64,000 nucleotides of DNA from Xiphydria camelus (GCA_963678675.1 OY783192.1:24322875-24386874); one strand, 5' to 3'; shown: positions 11,982 to 23,882, counted from the first letter of the stretch. Notes: a model not told the origin generated them from the sequence alone. Numbers and translations are program-made.

Positions 11982-12033
<52 letters not shown>
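11982..12033. repeat. (TC)n microsatellite
   Basis: About 52 bases of TC repeats with one TTT interruption. Confidence 0.95.
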
Positions 12034-12037
<4 letters not shown>

Positions 12038-12200
12038 GGGATTTTAAAACACTTTCGTGCGTTGAAATGGATGTAGAAGACTGTATGAACCCGTGCCATT
12101 CGGTGCGCACAACGAATGCCTCCACCGATTTCTTTTTTTTTATTACGGAGCGGACTCCTCATCTACACCAAAACCCCTTTCAAGGACCCTTGTCCTTGGT

Positions 12201-12488
12201 ATTGTTAATTTGGTTATTGGATATTTTGGTTTTGGATATTGTTATTGTGGTCCATATATGCATTGCTTTGAACAGAGGTCTAAATAAAATAAGTATATTT
12301 TTTACTTCCTTACCTCAAAGTTACAATTAATCGTTCTTCAGGTGATATTGTTAATTTGGTTATTGGATATTTTGGTTTTGGATATTGTTATTGTGGTTCA
12401 TATATGTATTGGTTTAAATAGAGGTCTAAATAAAATAAGTATATTTTTTACTTCCTTACCTCAAAGTTACAATTAATCGTTCTTCAGG
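12201..12488. repeat. Tandem duplication (period ~146 bp) across an exon-intron border
   Basis: The block beginning ATTGTTAATTTGG is repeated once at 12,347. Each copy ends with ACCTCAAAG...CTTCAGGTGATATTGT, which on the minus strand is the 3' end of the transposase exon plus its splice donor. Confidence 0.85.
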
Positions 12489-12749
12489 TGATATTGTGTC
12501 GCGGAAGTTACTGTATTTAGTCAGGTTAGGTCGTATAATGTTTAGAATATATTCAAAAGTTTCTTTCTTCATGCGTAGATAACCATGAAACAGCATATGG
12601 TCATTATATAAGTTTTCCATAATATGATGAAATTCACCGAATTCATCTCTTTTTAAATATATTTCACGCACCCATATGGTTCTATGATAGCGACGACGCT
12701 GCCGCAGTCTCCGAGTTAGAAGAACATTATCTTGAAGATAGAGATTCAT
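12459..12749 (-). pseudogene. Harbinger transposase N-terminal exon fragment
   Basis: A 97-codon open frame starts with ATG and reads TIWVREIYLKRDEFGEFH ... YLRMKKETFEYILNII ... ISPEERLIVTLR. This matches the N-terminal pattern of PIF/Harbinger (DDE_Tnp_4) transposases: a W.R....R...GEF box, then an FRMS..TF-like helix and a YPEERL-like end. It stops at AG|GTAAGG, a plausible splice donor. No downstream DDE exon is present in the element, so it cannot make an active enzyme. Confidence 0.75.
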
Positions 12750-13079
12750 TGCGCTCCAAAGAGGACTACGAATTCGACATCACCAGAATACTGCCTATTT
12801 GACGGAGAAAAACGTATTCGGTGTGCGCACTCTGTTCGTACGCGATCAGTATCGTACGTTTACGTACGATACAAATTGGTGTCCAAAGTCCGGCCGGCCT
12901 TACTATCGAGTCCATAGCCCGACTTCGGGTTGAAATGGCGAACTTACTTTTCGTTCGCCACAGACAATTTTTGAACACGATTTTTCGACTCGTGACGTTC
13001 ATGACACTAAATGTGTTAAATACAAATTAAATAACTGCGTATTCATTTACGCAGACACCCCACATTTGCATTTACGGAG

Positions 13080-13663
13080 AGAATAACTCCGAAAGTATAA
13101 TAGTAGTAGAAAAGTTTTTGAAACAAAAGTCGCATGGGACAAAGGGGGCTATTATGATGTTAGTTTGTTGTTGCTAGGTTTTTGTCTCCAGAGATTTGAA
13201 GGTGAACTGTTTTTTTTTTACTTAAAATGTGCTATATTTTGGTACTTACTTTCTGATAGCGGCTATCGAGACGAATCCAATGATATGCAATATTAAGATC
13301 TTCGAAGGTCAACGAAGGTCAGAAAGTTAAAATGAACTTACATTTACGGAAGGTGTTCGAAGTGATGACCATTGATATCACTTCGAACACCTTCCGTAAA
13401 CGTAAGTTCATTTCAACTTTTTGACCTTCGTTGACCTACAAAGACCTTAATGTTGCATATCATTGGATTCGTCTCGATAGCCGCTATCAGAAAGTAAGTA
13501 CCAAAATATAGCACATTTTAAGTAAAAAAAAAACAGTTCACCTTCAAATCTCTGGAGACAAAAACCTAGCAACAACAAACTAACATCATAATAGCCCCCT
13601 TTGTCCCATGCGACTTTTGTTTCAAAAACTTTTCTACTACTATTATACTTTCGGAGTTATTCT
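13080..13663. repeat. Near-perfect foldback (584 bp)
   Basis: Arms 13,080-13,366 and 13,376-13,663 are inverted copies with very few differences and a ~9-base loop. Landmarks are GAATAACTCCGAAAGTATAA and its complement. No coding capacity. Confidence 0.9.
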
Positions 13664-14903
13664 AGGTGGCAATAACTGGTGACTCACCCTGTATATTAAC
13701 TCTTTATTGGATACACTATTACAGGTCCAAGGTATAACATCACATGGACCAAGGTACAACACCTCTCTGGCATAGAATAAAACATACCATATATTATGCG
13801 TAATACTCGTAGGGTAAAGTATAATATCAAATACAATCAATAAAGTCAATTTTCGTACTACAAATGGTAAATGAGAAAGGAAAATATGAAAATAGGACCA
13901 AGGCACGAACCTCTCCCCTAAAGTTATATAGCTATGAAATGACACGATTGTTTTAAAGATTCGTCATCGAAGTTTGGAAATTCATGCTCAGTAATTTGGT
14001 AAAATTTTCTAGATTGGACCACATTCGATTGCCTAGATTGAACCCAAGTTCAGCAAAGACGACTGTGTAAAAAAATAACAAAATTAAATTCTCTACTTAT
14101 TGTTTTCTTATTTTATTGAATAAAATATTATCAATAGCTGAAATGATTGTTTCTTTACTATTCACATTTTCTACAAAAATACTTTAAAATTATGGCTTTT
14201 TTATGTTTCTACTTCAATCTTCGTTGCATACTGTTGCATATTTGCACCATATTTTCAAATTCATGTATATTCACAATAGGCGAAGTTTCTAACGGCATAT
14301 GGCGAACTTCCACAACATAAAGTTACAAGATATGACAGAAAACAGAAAAAAAATATTTCAATAAATTGTCCCAATGTAATTATCCAATATCATAAACATA
14401 TGGGTGGAGTCCTATTGAGTCCAAGTTTCCTCCTTGTAAAGGGTTTACCCATTTGAAATGTGACAAATGTGGACAAAAATTGTTTTAGATTATTTCATTC
14501 TTAGGTTGCCTGTAATGTTGCAAATATGCAAATTAGTTTTGTTAACAGTTGCATGTTGTTATTAATATGCAACAATTTGTTTTTTGTTTAAATAAACGTT
14601 AAAATTTAATAAACATTTTTTATAATATTTTTTTACTAATCAAAAATATAATCGAATACGAAAAATAATTTTTCATTTATTTTAAAAAAATCATGCAACA
14701 AAGGGTTCATTTATGAAAAGGAATATTTATCCCTTTGTGGTATCCTTTTTTTTCTCAATTTAACCAGCGGTCCAATGTAAGAATTCGCCAATTCATTCTA
14801 GACAACCAGTTTCCTTGATTGGACTGAATACATACTTCGCGTTTTTATGGTTTTTTGACTTTATAAGATATTTTTCGGAAAATTTAATTGCATCAATTGG
14901 AAA
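13664..14903. other. AT-rich stretch without recognised gene
   Basis: Begins with a CACCCTGTATA end resembling the TA-flanked MITEs (13,686-13,696) and has GTCCAAGGTATAA-like fragments (13,730, 13,750). The rest shows nothing I recognise. Confidence 0.45.
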
Positions 14904-15721
14904 TACCGCATGTCCTATGACCAACCGCGCAGGTGAGCTGCGACCTGAATTCTTGACTTCGGCAGTATTTATGTGGTACAGTTAGAGTGGGCTTCAGACG
15001 AGAGCGCTGCATAAGAACGAAAAGTGTCGACTGCTCTTCTAATAGCTGTCAATTCGGGAGATCGAAACGTTTCGTGTAACCTCAAAATCGTAAAGTTTTG
15101 AATTAGTAGTGAATAATTTGTAGAAGTGATGAGAAATAATCATAAATAATCTTCCGAATTGACACCTTAGGTATCGCTCACGCCACTTCGTAAAACTACT
15201 TCCTAGACACGCGCGGTGCTAGCGCGGAAATAATTTCTGAAACAAATAGGCATGAGGCGTGTAATTCGGTTGGACATCGAAAAAACCCGAATGATTGTTA
15301 ACTCTCACTTCTGAACATTACTTACAATTTATTCAAAGATTCACGATTTCGAGCTTAGACTTCGATCTCCCAAATTGATAGCCATCGGGAGATCAGACGT
15401 TTCACACTTTTCGTAAGAACGCAACGTAAGAGCGAAAAGCGTCGTCTGATTTCCCGATGGCTGTCAACTCGGAAGATTATTTATGATTATTTCTCATCAC
15501 TTCTACGAATTATTCACTACTAATTCAAAACTTTACGATTTTGAGGTTACACGAAACGCTTCGATCTCCCGAATTGACAGCTATTAGAAGACCAGTCGAC
15601 ACTTTTCGTTCTTATGCAGCGCACTCGTCTGAAGCCCACTCTAACTGTACCATAAATACTGCCGAAGTCAAGAATTCAGGTCGCAGCTCACCTGCGCGGT
15701 TGGCCATAGGACATGCGGTAT
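14904..15721. repeat. Foldback with nested hairpin (818 bp)
   Basis: Arms 14,904-15,164 and 15,464-15,721 (TACCGCATGTCCTATG... / ...CATAGGACATGCGGTA) are inverted copies. A second, shorter inverted pair sits in the middle (about 15,358-15,413 and 15,425-15,476), itself related to part of the arm. No gene. Confidence 0.88.
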
Positions 15722-16319
15722 ACATAATGGCTTACAACTCTCTCATATTGTTATTTCTCGAGATATTCTTTTTCCGACATTTATTGAAAAACTAGCTATT
15801 TTCCGCGACTTTGTCAGTGTGGATTTGTAATTATTCTATTTAATTATCTAACTCTCTCTACAGCTGTATTTTTCTCCTACCGCCTATAGTTCACGCGTTG
15901 ACCGCTTGATAACAAGCGCGCGCGTGCGCTCGGCTTCGACCCGTAACAAACATCCAGCGAACAAATCCGAGAGAGCGTGGAGTTGGGTACGAGTATAGTG
16001 TTGCGCGCGGCGGGGCAAACCACATTCGTAATTCAATCAGCGAAGTTAAAGCGAGCGCGAAATGACGCGGCTTCCCCACCTCGCGGCCGATTCGATCGAA
16101 TCTGCGTTTTAAGAGGGGTTGTGCGCCAGCGCGCACCGATGAAATCCTAACCAAAGTTAGCGAAACATGATCGTAATATTCACTACGTGTGTCGCTACCG
16201 CGTTACGCGTTCGTGTCGTAAATATCCTCTCTCGTCGATAATCCAATTCGAAGGGACCGCGCGGTGACGGACCGAACATCGTTTCCTCGCCGGTCTCGTT
16301 TTCGCAACGCATTAAGTTA
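15722..16319. other. Unassigned, partly GC-rich stretch
   Basis: A CpG-containing block (about 15,890-16,320) with no recognisable protein or RNA gene. Could be promoter-proximal host DNA, but nothing in the window supports a gene here. Confidence 0.35.
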
Positions 16320-16694
16320 AGAATCCACTACAATCGACACGACTCGACTTGACATGACACGACTCGATACGACATGACACGACTCGATTCGACACGATAC
16401 AACTTGATACGAGTCGGCACGACACAATGACCAAAATTTGCGTGGTAATTCCATTGAATCGACGCGACACGGCGATAGTTCTGCATCTCTTCGTTCAAAA
16501 TATACGTCAGTAATAATATATTCGCTGTCGAAAGGAGTACTATACTTGATTCGACACCACTTAACTCGAGCTTAGTGGAGTTCTACGCAATTTAAATACT
16601 ATGAAAATCATATGATCAGAAACACGTCGTGTCGAGCCGTGTTGAGTCGTGTCGTGTCGAGTCGACTCGAGTCGTGTAGATTGTAATGGATTCC
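16320..16694. mobile_element. MITE rich in GACTCGACACGA words, copy 1
   Basis: Ends GAATCCACTACAATCGACACG / GATTGTAATGGATTCC are inverted. The arms consist of GACTCGA and ACGACACGA words. About 375 bp, no coding capacity. Similar to the element at 16,737-17,352 in the same orientation. Confidence 0.75.
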
Positions 16695-16736
16695 CCTAGC
16701 TTGATTCATGAACGCAGCTATCTTGACGTTAAAGTT

Positions 16737-17352
16737 AGGAATTCACTACAATCAACATGACTCGACTCGACATAATACGCGTCGATACGGTTCAACACGG
16801 CGCGTTTCTGATCATATGATTTTCAACGTATTTAAATGGCGTAGGACTCCACTAGGCTCGACACGACTCGACTCGACTCAGCTAATGACGGCTTTACACG
16901 CTTGCCAAGCCTCGGCAAGCCCAAGCCTTCACAAACGCACAAGCCTGTAAACGCTTCGCAAGCGCTTGCCGCAAACTTCCTTTTATTAAATGCGTGTCAA
17001 AAACCGACACTCGGTCGGATTAGCCACAAGCCAAGCCAAACGCCCCTATTCGCATGCTTGTGCCTTGTGGATGCTCGCCGAGGCTTGGCAAGCGTGTAAA
17101 GCCGGCATAAGACGACACGACAAACTGGTCGGCCAGATTTTCGTGGAGTCGAGTCATGCCCGAGTCAAATGTAGTACTCCTTTCGACAACGAATATATTA
17201 TTACTAACGTGTATTTTGAACGAAGAGAGACAGAACTACCACCATGTCGAGTAGTTTCGCGTCGATTCAGTGGAATCACCACGCAAATTTTTGTCGACGT
17301 GTCGTGCCGAGTCGTGTCGTGTCGTCGAGTTGTGTCGATTGTAGTGGATTCC
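16737..17352. mobile_element. MITE rich in GACTCGACACGA words, copy 2 (with insertion)
   Basis: Ends AGGAATTCACTACAATC / GATTGTAGTGGATTCCT are inverted. The middle is interrupted by the TAA-flanked MITE 16,886-17,107; without it the element is ~390 bp, like copy 1. Confidence 0.75.
16886..17107. mobile_element. Harbinger-type MITE, TAA duplication (222 bp)
   Basis: Ends TGACGGCTTTACACGCTTGCC and its near-exact inverse are flanked by TAA at 16,883-16,885 and 17,108-17,110. The 3-bp TWA duplication fits PIF/Harbinger. No coding capacity. Confidence 0.85.
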
Positions 17353-17415
17353 TAGCTTTAGACCATCATACGTGAATTTGCATTCGTGTATGAATTGAGG
17401 CTACCAGTGCGAAAA

Positions 17416-17618
17416 CGGCCTAACCCACAAATTTATGATTTTGACATATTCAGCCTAACTTGTTCTACAAACATATAAGTCTACAATGCAAAACAGCCTA
17501 TACCACCTCCTGCTACTGTCCAAAAGATGGCGCTCGTAATTCACTTTTGCTTTAAAATAATTTTGTCGGCATGTGATGCGCATAATCGGCCTAACCACCA
17601 GTTTTGTGGGTTAGACCG
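17416..17618. repeat. Short inverted-repeat element
   Basis: CGGCCTAACCCACAAATTT and TTTTGTGGGTTAGACCG form a ~19-base imperfect inverted pair 200 bases apart. Possibly a small MITE; no target duplication identified. Confidence 0.45.
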
Positions 17619-17732
17619 TTCTTGCATAATCCGTTTCGTGTGTTGACATTACCATGCCTTAAGAGTTTTGTTGTGTTGTGAGAGAAATAAGTAAATTAAA
17701 CAGTAACTGAGTGTGTTAAAAGATAGCAGAAA

Positions 17733-18470
17733 ATGAGTACTTCACCAGACGTTAACGGTAAAAACTTTAACTTTAATCATTTTGTACTATTCCGCATATA
17801 AATATTACGAATTTTTGAGGTTATGTTTTTTCACTTTCAGACCCTGCGGACGACCCATTTGCCGATTCTGGCTCCGAATATAAGCCAAGTGATTCAAGTG
17901 GCTCAGAAAGTGAAAACGAAAGGGATGAGGCTACTACAAGTGCAACAGTGAAAGCAAGAAGACGCACCAGGAATGAGAAAATGTAGCCAAGAAATATTAC
18001 GAAAGCGAAGCGAATAAAAGGTGAAGAATATAGGAATTTCAAAGGCAGGGTAGTACCGCCTAAGTTGTTTGAAGAAATAGTGTGTGTTTGTTCTAATCAG
18101 TGCCATGTGAAGATAAACACTGAACGACAATAAACTCTGCTCGAAAACTTTTATAGGCTTGAAACTCATTATTTAGAAACCTCTTACATTTTCGGCTTAG
18201 TCGAAGTTGTAAGTAAATTGAGGTGTTACAAGACCGACGCAAATCCTTCAAGACGTTCGAATACGCGATTATACTACTTAACCAATGAACACGGAGAAAA
18301 AGTAAAGATCTGCAAGGAGTTCTTCCAAAAGGTGTTGAAACTTTCAGATGGAAGAATAAGTAGAATCATGTTGAGCAAAGCCGCTGGTATGACCCCTCCC
18401 GTAGATAAATGGGGAAAACATGCCCCTAGTAATAAGACAAGCGAGGAGAAAATTCTGATCACGAATCCGG
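17733..18470 (+). pseudogene. Intron-containing pseudogene of an unassigned insect protein family
   Basis: A 25-base first exon (ATG at 17,733, donor G|GTAAAA at 17,758) joins in phase to an exon starting at 17,841 after TTTCAG. The protein is acidic and Ser-rich at first (SDSSGSESENERDE), then basic (RRRTRNEK), then has a Cys/His-bearing block (CVCSNQCHVK), a YYLTNEHGEKVKICKEFF stretch and a DKWGKH motif. I recall this order from many repeat-like, poorly named insect proteins, but I cannot assign a function. Nonsense codons at 17,984 (TAG) and 18,131 (TAA) break an otherwise single frame. The 3' part is cut by the foldback at 18,521. It is probably transposon-derived, but that is inference. 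Confidence 0.6.
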
Positions 18471-18520
18471 TGTCAAAATTTATCTATCACATCACATTTT
18501 TTTTAATCTCAAAAAACCAG

Positions 18521-19010
18521 CCAGAGATCATGATTTTCAAAAAGTTAATGGACTTAAACCAGATTCGGTATAGGTAGTTTTTTGGGCCGCTGATCACGAA
18601 TCTGAAGTCGGGTTTCAAAAATTCAAGATGGCGGATCCAATATGGCGGACGAGATTTTTTAAAATCGACGAATTCATGCCAAATTTGGTATAGGGGGGTT
18701 CTTTGGGTCGGTGATCACGAATCTGAAATCAGATTTCAAAAATTCAATATTGATCCAATATGGTGGACGAAATTTTCGAAAATTTTGAATTTTTACAAAT
18801 ATAACCATATTCGTAATCAGCAACCCAAAAAACCCCCCTATACCAAATTTGGCACGAATCCGTCGATTTTCGAAATTCTCGTCCGCCATATTGGATTAGC
18901 CATCTTGAACTTTTGAAATCAGACTTCAGATTCATGATCAGCGACCCAAAAAACCCCCTATACCGAATTTGGTTAAGGTTCATTAACTTTTTGAAAATCA
19001 TGATCTCTGG
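18521..19010. repeat. Foldback (490 bp) with internal repeats
   Basis: CCAGAGATCATGATTTTCAA at the left pairs with TTGAAAATCATGATCTCTGG at the right. Within the arms a ~125-base unit (GATCACGAATCTGAA ... CGGTATAGG) is repeated. No gene. Confidence 0.88.
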
Positions 19011-19251
19011 CTCGAGTGCTGACGAGTTAAATATTGTTAAGTTGTATCTTTAAATAATGATGATTTGTTTATATTGTTAAACGGTGCCATATAAGTACTC
19101 TTAAAATAACAATAAATAATCAATAAAACATATCATACCAATATTATATTGTGTATTATTTGCGTTTCAACTTACCCCAATCGCGCTGTTTCAACCGCCC
19201 CTGGTATGGGGACGGTTGAAACGAATCAGATATTTTCTTAATTTGATATTA
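19011..19251. other. Left flank of the Helitron
   Basis: AT-rich, with a GGGGACGGTTGAAACG / CGCTGTTTCAACCGCCCC inverted pair near 19,185-19,222. No gene seen. Confidence 0.4.
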
Positions 19252-19309
19252 TCTATCTATATATATATAAATGAATGTTTGTCTGTCTGTCTGTCTGTCT
19301 GTATGTCTC

Positions 19310-19797
19310 TTATGCCTTCCTAAACCGTTCATCTGATTGCGATGAAATTTTGGGAAATGGTTGGAAGCATGCCCGCGATGGTTTCTGAGTTAGTAAATCT
19401 TATACAGGGTGTTCAAAAAGTCCCGGTACGGCCGATTATCTCAGCGGGAAAACATTTTAGAGAAAAATGTTTAATACAAAACTAAGGATTTTCCCTTGGC
19501 TACCCAGTGGTCGTATTGGATTTGACCTTGACCGTGACCTTTAAGGTAATATCAAATGCCTTCCTAAACCATTCATCCGATTACGATGAAACTTTGGGGA
19601 ATGGTTGGACGCATGCCCGCGAAGATTTCTGAGTTAGTAAATCTTATACAAGGTGTTCAAAAAGTCCAGGCACAGCTGATTATCTCAGCTGGAAATCATT
19701 TTAGAGGAAAACGTTTAATATAAAACTTTTAGGATTTGTCCCTGGCTAACCAATGGTCATATTGGATTTGACATTGACAATGACCTTCTAGGTAAAA
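19310..19797. repeat. Tandem duplication in the Helitron (period ~244 bp)
   Basis: The block ATGCCTTCCTAAACC...ATTTGACCTTGACC at 19,310-19,553 is repeated at 19,554-19,797 with scattered changes. It includes TTATACA[GA]GGTGTTCAAAAAGTCC. Confidence 0.85.
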
Positions 19798-20056
19798 TTG
19801 ATTTTCTTAAATCCGAACCTCTATTTTATATACCGGAAATGAAAAGAGCGGGAAATTTCACGTTCAAATATGTCCTTGACCATTATTTCCATGTGACCTT
19901 CATGGTCAGCGGAGGTCAAATTGAGGTCAAGTACAGTTCGGCTTCGTACCATGAAAGCTATGGGCCCTATACAAATTCTTTTTGATAGTAGCATTTAGGA
20001 TTTTTTAGTGGCTGTACAATGGTGATATTGTATTTGACCTTGACCATGACCTTCAC

Positions 20057-20440
20057 TTGGAATCTCTTACATCTGACATAATATTCCAAATCAGCTACAC
20101 GAAAAATCCCTTAGTGCCAACCAAATTTAATCGAGGTAACAATCATCACTGGCAAATTCAAAGGCGAAGACGTCCTCATTCACGCATACCTCTGATTTCC
20201 AACGATTTAACATTCGAATTCAAGCGGCTCCAGCTCCCTTTGCGTCTTGCTTTTCCTATTACCATCAACAAAGCACAAGGTCAATCGTTGACTATTGCTG
20301 GCTTAAATTTAGAAAATTCATGTTTTTCACACGGCCAATTGTATGTGGCTTGCCCCAGAGTTGGCACACCGAAAAATGTACACGTTTTTACTCCAAATAA
20401 AAAAATAAAAAACATTGTCTATCCGCTGGACTTAAGATAA
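20057..20440 (+). pseudogene. Helitron helicase, C-terminal fragment
   Basis: The frame contains LPLRLAFPITINKAQGQSL, GLNLENSCFSHGQLYVAC and RVGTPKNVHVF, the closing motifs of the Pif1-like SF1B helicase domain of Helitron proteins (the TINKSQGQ and GQLYVA.SR boxes). The canonical ACSR is ACPR here, so the arginine-finger region is altered. The Rep nuclease and helicase motifs I-IV are missing. Part of the first ~35 codons may not belong to the protein, because the match starts near residue 30. Confidence 0.85.
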
Positions 20441-20575
20441 ATTAATAAAAGAAATATACTTTCCAATTTAAATTAAATACATGTGTTTTTTTTAGCGTAG
20501 CATGGCTCCCTACCTATGAGTACAGATATCTGCTAAAAATTCATTAAATGACGACCAAAATCAATCCACAACCTA

Positions 20576-20603
20576 CCCGTGCGAAGTCGGGACGGGCTGC
20601 TAG
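20576..20603 (+). other. Helitron 3' terminal hairpin and CTAG end
   Basis: CCCG..CGGG stem followed 12 bases later by CTAG and T in the flank, the usual Helitron termination signal. Confidence 0.85.
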
Positions 20604-23033
20604 TTACAAATAAAACACCGGGCCTACTCAAATGGTACTTCTCATTAGTAGATAGAAATACGCTCTTTTATTTAACATATCTCGATCATCGATTGGTTTA
20701 TTAATGACAATGCTATTAACGATATAAACTAAATTGTTTCAACCGTACCCAGTCTACCCTACTGAATTGGCGTTATTAGCGAGAGTTCTTAATCCTCAAA
20801 TGATATGTGTGGTGAGATCTTAGGGACTCCAATTCAAATGGATCAATGGATGTTATACAATTTCACCACTCGCCAATTGAGGGTTAACCCAGCGCGGACA
20901 TTTTGGATCTTCAAAAAGCTATGATAGACCCCTGTCTTTACGAATTTACCGGTATTACAGGGGACTGCCAAATAAAAAAGATATCCGCGTAGAATTAAAC
21001 ATTGATCCTCAACCGAACGAATTAATGTGATGAAATCTCGATAAGTTTGAATATTTATGATTAAAATTTGTTTACTTTGTTAGATTGTTTGCAAGCAACA
21101 CCACTTATTCTGACAAAATTTTAGCAACAATAAATATTTACTTTAACGTTGCATAATACTCCGGTACTCCGGTACCTTAATTATTTTGTAAAATGTTGAA
21201 ACTACATAACGTATCAAAGACGGGCAAAACTTCTATACTCCTATTTAAAAATAAGTATCTTTTTGCATCTAAATATAATATATTCATTCATAGTTTCAAC
21301 TGCACTTCATTACTGAAATGGCGCGAAACTAAGACGTGTAGTAAAAGTAGTAAAAAGGAGGAAACGTGGTGAATTTTTAATGTATCGAAGCTCAATAATT
21401 TTATGCCGCTTCAACGATGAAGTGCTTTGATATTTCATATCTCCCGTACGCATTCCCCGCCATGTTCCTACGTTTGCTAAGTGATTAAATCCCATCCTCA
21501 AAAACACTCAACGTATTATATAACATGTAATTGCTGCCCAAATAAAATTAAAAAAAAATCTTCATCAATCTTCCCTATACGATTGGAGAAAAACAAAAAA
21601 ATTCACGTAATACAAATTTAAAAGCCTATGTAGCGTAACAAATATAAATTTATTCGTCGAAATTTGTGATACAGGTCGAGCGATTCGGCACAATGTAACA
21701 TACGAACATATTATACATACATATAACAATATAGAGCAAATGGATTACCACTCCATATATTATGTCTATATACCGCGATAGCCCGCAAGAAAGACTCAAA
21801 ATCGACCGTCCGTAAAGGTCCGCTTTCGCAGCATTGCGCTCACGTTACCGGGAAGACGATTCTTCTCGGAGAAAGTAACTCCAGCTCCCATTTTCTCTCA
21901 GATGCAGAACGTACATACGTAGACCCGTCCTCGCGCGGAACCGAGGATTCTCGATTCGACGTACGTATAAACGAATATTCTACGTATATGTACATATACA
22001 CACTCGTGCCCATATAAATACACAGTATAAAAATGTATTACTTCGATGTCCTTCGAGGCGCCCTTGCTCCTCTCTCTTTCCCAGAATTCAATTTCGACAA
22101 ATCGCGAAACGCCGCGTCAGTGAGGCTAGCGGCGCGGTGGGGTGATGTGCGCGAGCGTCAAACAAATTCACTCGCCCGATTGTGAAAGACGGATTTCGCG
22201 GTGATTTCGCTGATCCCACGTGACATGCGCGGTTGATATAACGCAATCTGGGTAAAACGGGGTAGCGCGATATCAATTTACAGGCTCGAAGGCTCGTCCT
22301 CTCGCGGTTCCACAATGGACGTCATTTGAAGGGCTTAGTGCAAGAACCGGTCAAAGACCAAATTTTGCGAAATTGACTTTTCGGTGGTTTTGGGGCAGTA
22401 AAAGGTATAGCTTTCGTTTAGGGCAGGAACCGAGCATGTAATGTTTATACTTTTAGACTGAGGTGCACGTGTCCGTTTCTTGCACAAATTAGTGTCTGAG
22501 ATTTTGGTCACATTGAAAAAGTGAAGCGGAAGAAGTAGCTGCTGTGTGTTCCTGAGAAATGGTACTCCTTGGTAGAGCACTGCGGCAAGAAGTTTATTGT
22601 ACAACGAGTTACACAAGATATGCTTTTTGACTTCAAATCATACTTATAGTCCAAGAGCTGGCGTACAAAATGTGCAAGAGTTTTCTCCTATCTGTGGTAC
22701 AATTCTAGTGAATTACAATTGGGCTGTAAAAAAGTTCTTTTTTATTAAAATTTTTTTATAAATTTTTTTAGTCGAATTTTGTAGTCACTTGATTTACAAT
22801 AATTTCCTTTTCAAATGATGCATTTTACTTTTTATATATAACTCTTGAACATGGCGATCTTAATTGATTTCAAATCTTTTTTGGAGAGTATTTTACGTAT
22901 CAATTTTTGTTGGCACTGAATGGACATGCCGCCTTTTTTTACAGAGAATCTGTTTTTGTGGGGGGATTTCACTACTTTTTGGAATTTATTCATAAGGAGA
23001 ATACGTACATGTAGGAGAATAGCTTTTTATTAC
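20604..23033. other. Long stretch without a supported gene
   Basis: Mostly AT-rich. About 21,780-22,320 is more CpG-rich and could be host DNA, but no exon, tRNA or known domain is recognisable. A 93-codon minus frame at 22,335-22,616 has no recognisable motif and is not called. Confidence 0.45.
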
Positions 23034-23731
23034 TAAGTGTATTATTGCAGAACGAGTAGGTTAGAAGATTTTCATGAAGACTCACGATTTTCTGACCTGT
23101 CATCTCGTACAGGTGCAACCGAAGAGGATCTAGCTCATGTCCTGTCCGTAAAAAGATGACTCGATGGATCGGAGAATATCAGGCTTGTCACCGAGCGCCT
23201 TTCACCCATAGTACTTTCATTACAATATGCGATTTTCGTTTCAACTATTCCTGCTCTAAGTAACTTTTACTTCTTTCAAAGCATTTACCTCTTGTACGAA
23301 TTGTTGATCGTAGGGGGCAACGATCAATGATTGTGACCAATCGTAGACAAATTATTCCTGCGATGATGTTCCAGTTGCACACCAATTGCCTTTTAGTTTT
23401 AATAGACGAACTTGTCTACGACGAGTCTCTATTATCGATCGCTGCCTCCTACCACGAACAGTTCATAAAAGGTGATTACCTTGAAAGAAGTAAAAGTTAT
23501 TTAACGCTGGAATAGTTGAATGAAACGAGAAGCGCGTATTACAATTAATGTACCGAGGGTAATAGGCGCTCGGTGACAAGCCTGACATTCTCCGATGTCC
23601 GTCGAGTCATCTTTTTACGGACAGGACACGAGCTAGATCCTCTTCGGTTGCACCTGTACGAAATGACATATCAGAAAATCGTGAGTTCACGAAAATCTTT
23701 TAACCTACTCGTTCTCCAGTAATACTTACAA
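23034..23731. repeat. Foldback (~700 bp)
   Basis: Arms 23,034-23,291 and 23,470-23,731 are inverted copies (GAACGAGTAGGTTA / TAACCTACTCGTTC; GTCCTGTCCGTAAAAAGATG and its complement). A ~180-base loop separates them. No coding capacity. Confidence 0.88.
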
Positions 23732-23882
23732 TTAATATACCTGGAAGTTGAAGCAACAGGATTGCCGTACCTTTGGTCCAATATTGAAAATAAATCTTCT
23801 CAAGGCTGAATACGACTTGGGCATGTTTCAGCGTACAATTTGCTAGATCCAGCTCGACGAATGAACTATTGTGACAGTGCTC

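Larger units (their letters stand above)
11800..12899. mobile_element. PIF/Harbinger relic with TTA target duplication
   Basis: GGCCGGTCGCACACTGGAC at the left end pairs with GTCCAAAGTCCGGCCGGCC at the right. Both ends are flanked by TTA (11,797-11,799 and 12,900-12,902), the 3-bp duplication typical of PIF/Harbinger. It contains the first exon of a Harbinger transposase on the minus strand but not the catalytic exons, so it is internally deleted. Confidence 0.85.
19252..20603 (+). mobile_element. Helitron remnant
   Basis: Starts 5'-TC (TCTATCTATATATATATAAATG) and ends CTAG after a short hairpin (CCCGTGCGAAGTCGGG, 20,576-20,591). It lies between A and T, as Helitrons do, with no target duplication. 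It retains the C-terminus of the Rep-helicase protein. At 1.35 kb it is far shorter than autonomous Helitrons, so it is an internally deleted copy. Confidence 0.88.

Noticed and set aside
13080..13663. Foldbacks as assembly or sequencing artefacts
   Set aside because: Not fully excluded, but several foldbacks have arm differences, distinct loops, nested insertions or target duplications, which artefacts would not show.
22088..22315. Minus-strand frame in CpG-rich DNA
   Set aside because: Composition reflects local GC content; no domain.
22335..22616. 93-codon minus-strand frame as a host gene
   Set aside because: No ATG context, splice sites or motif to support it.
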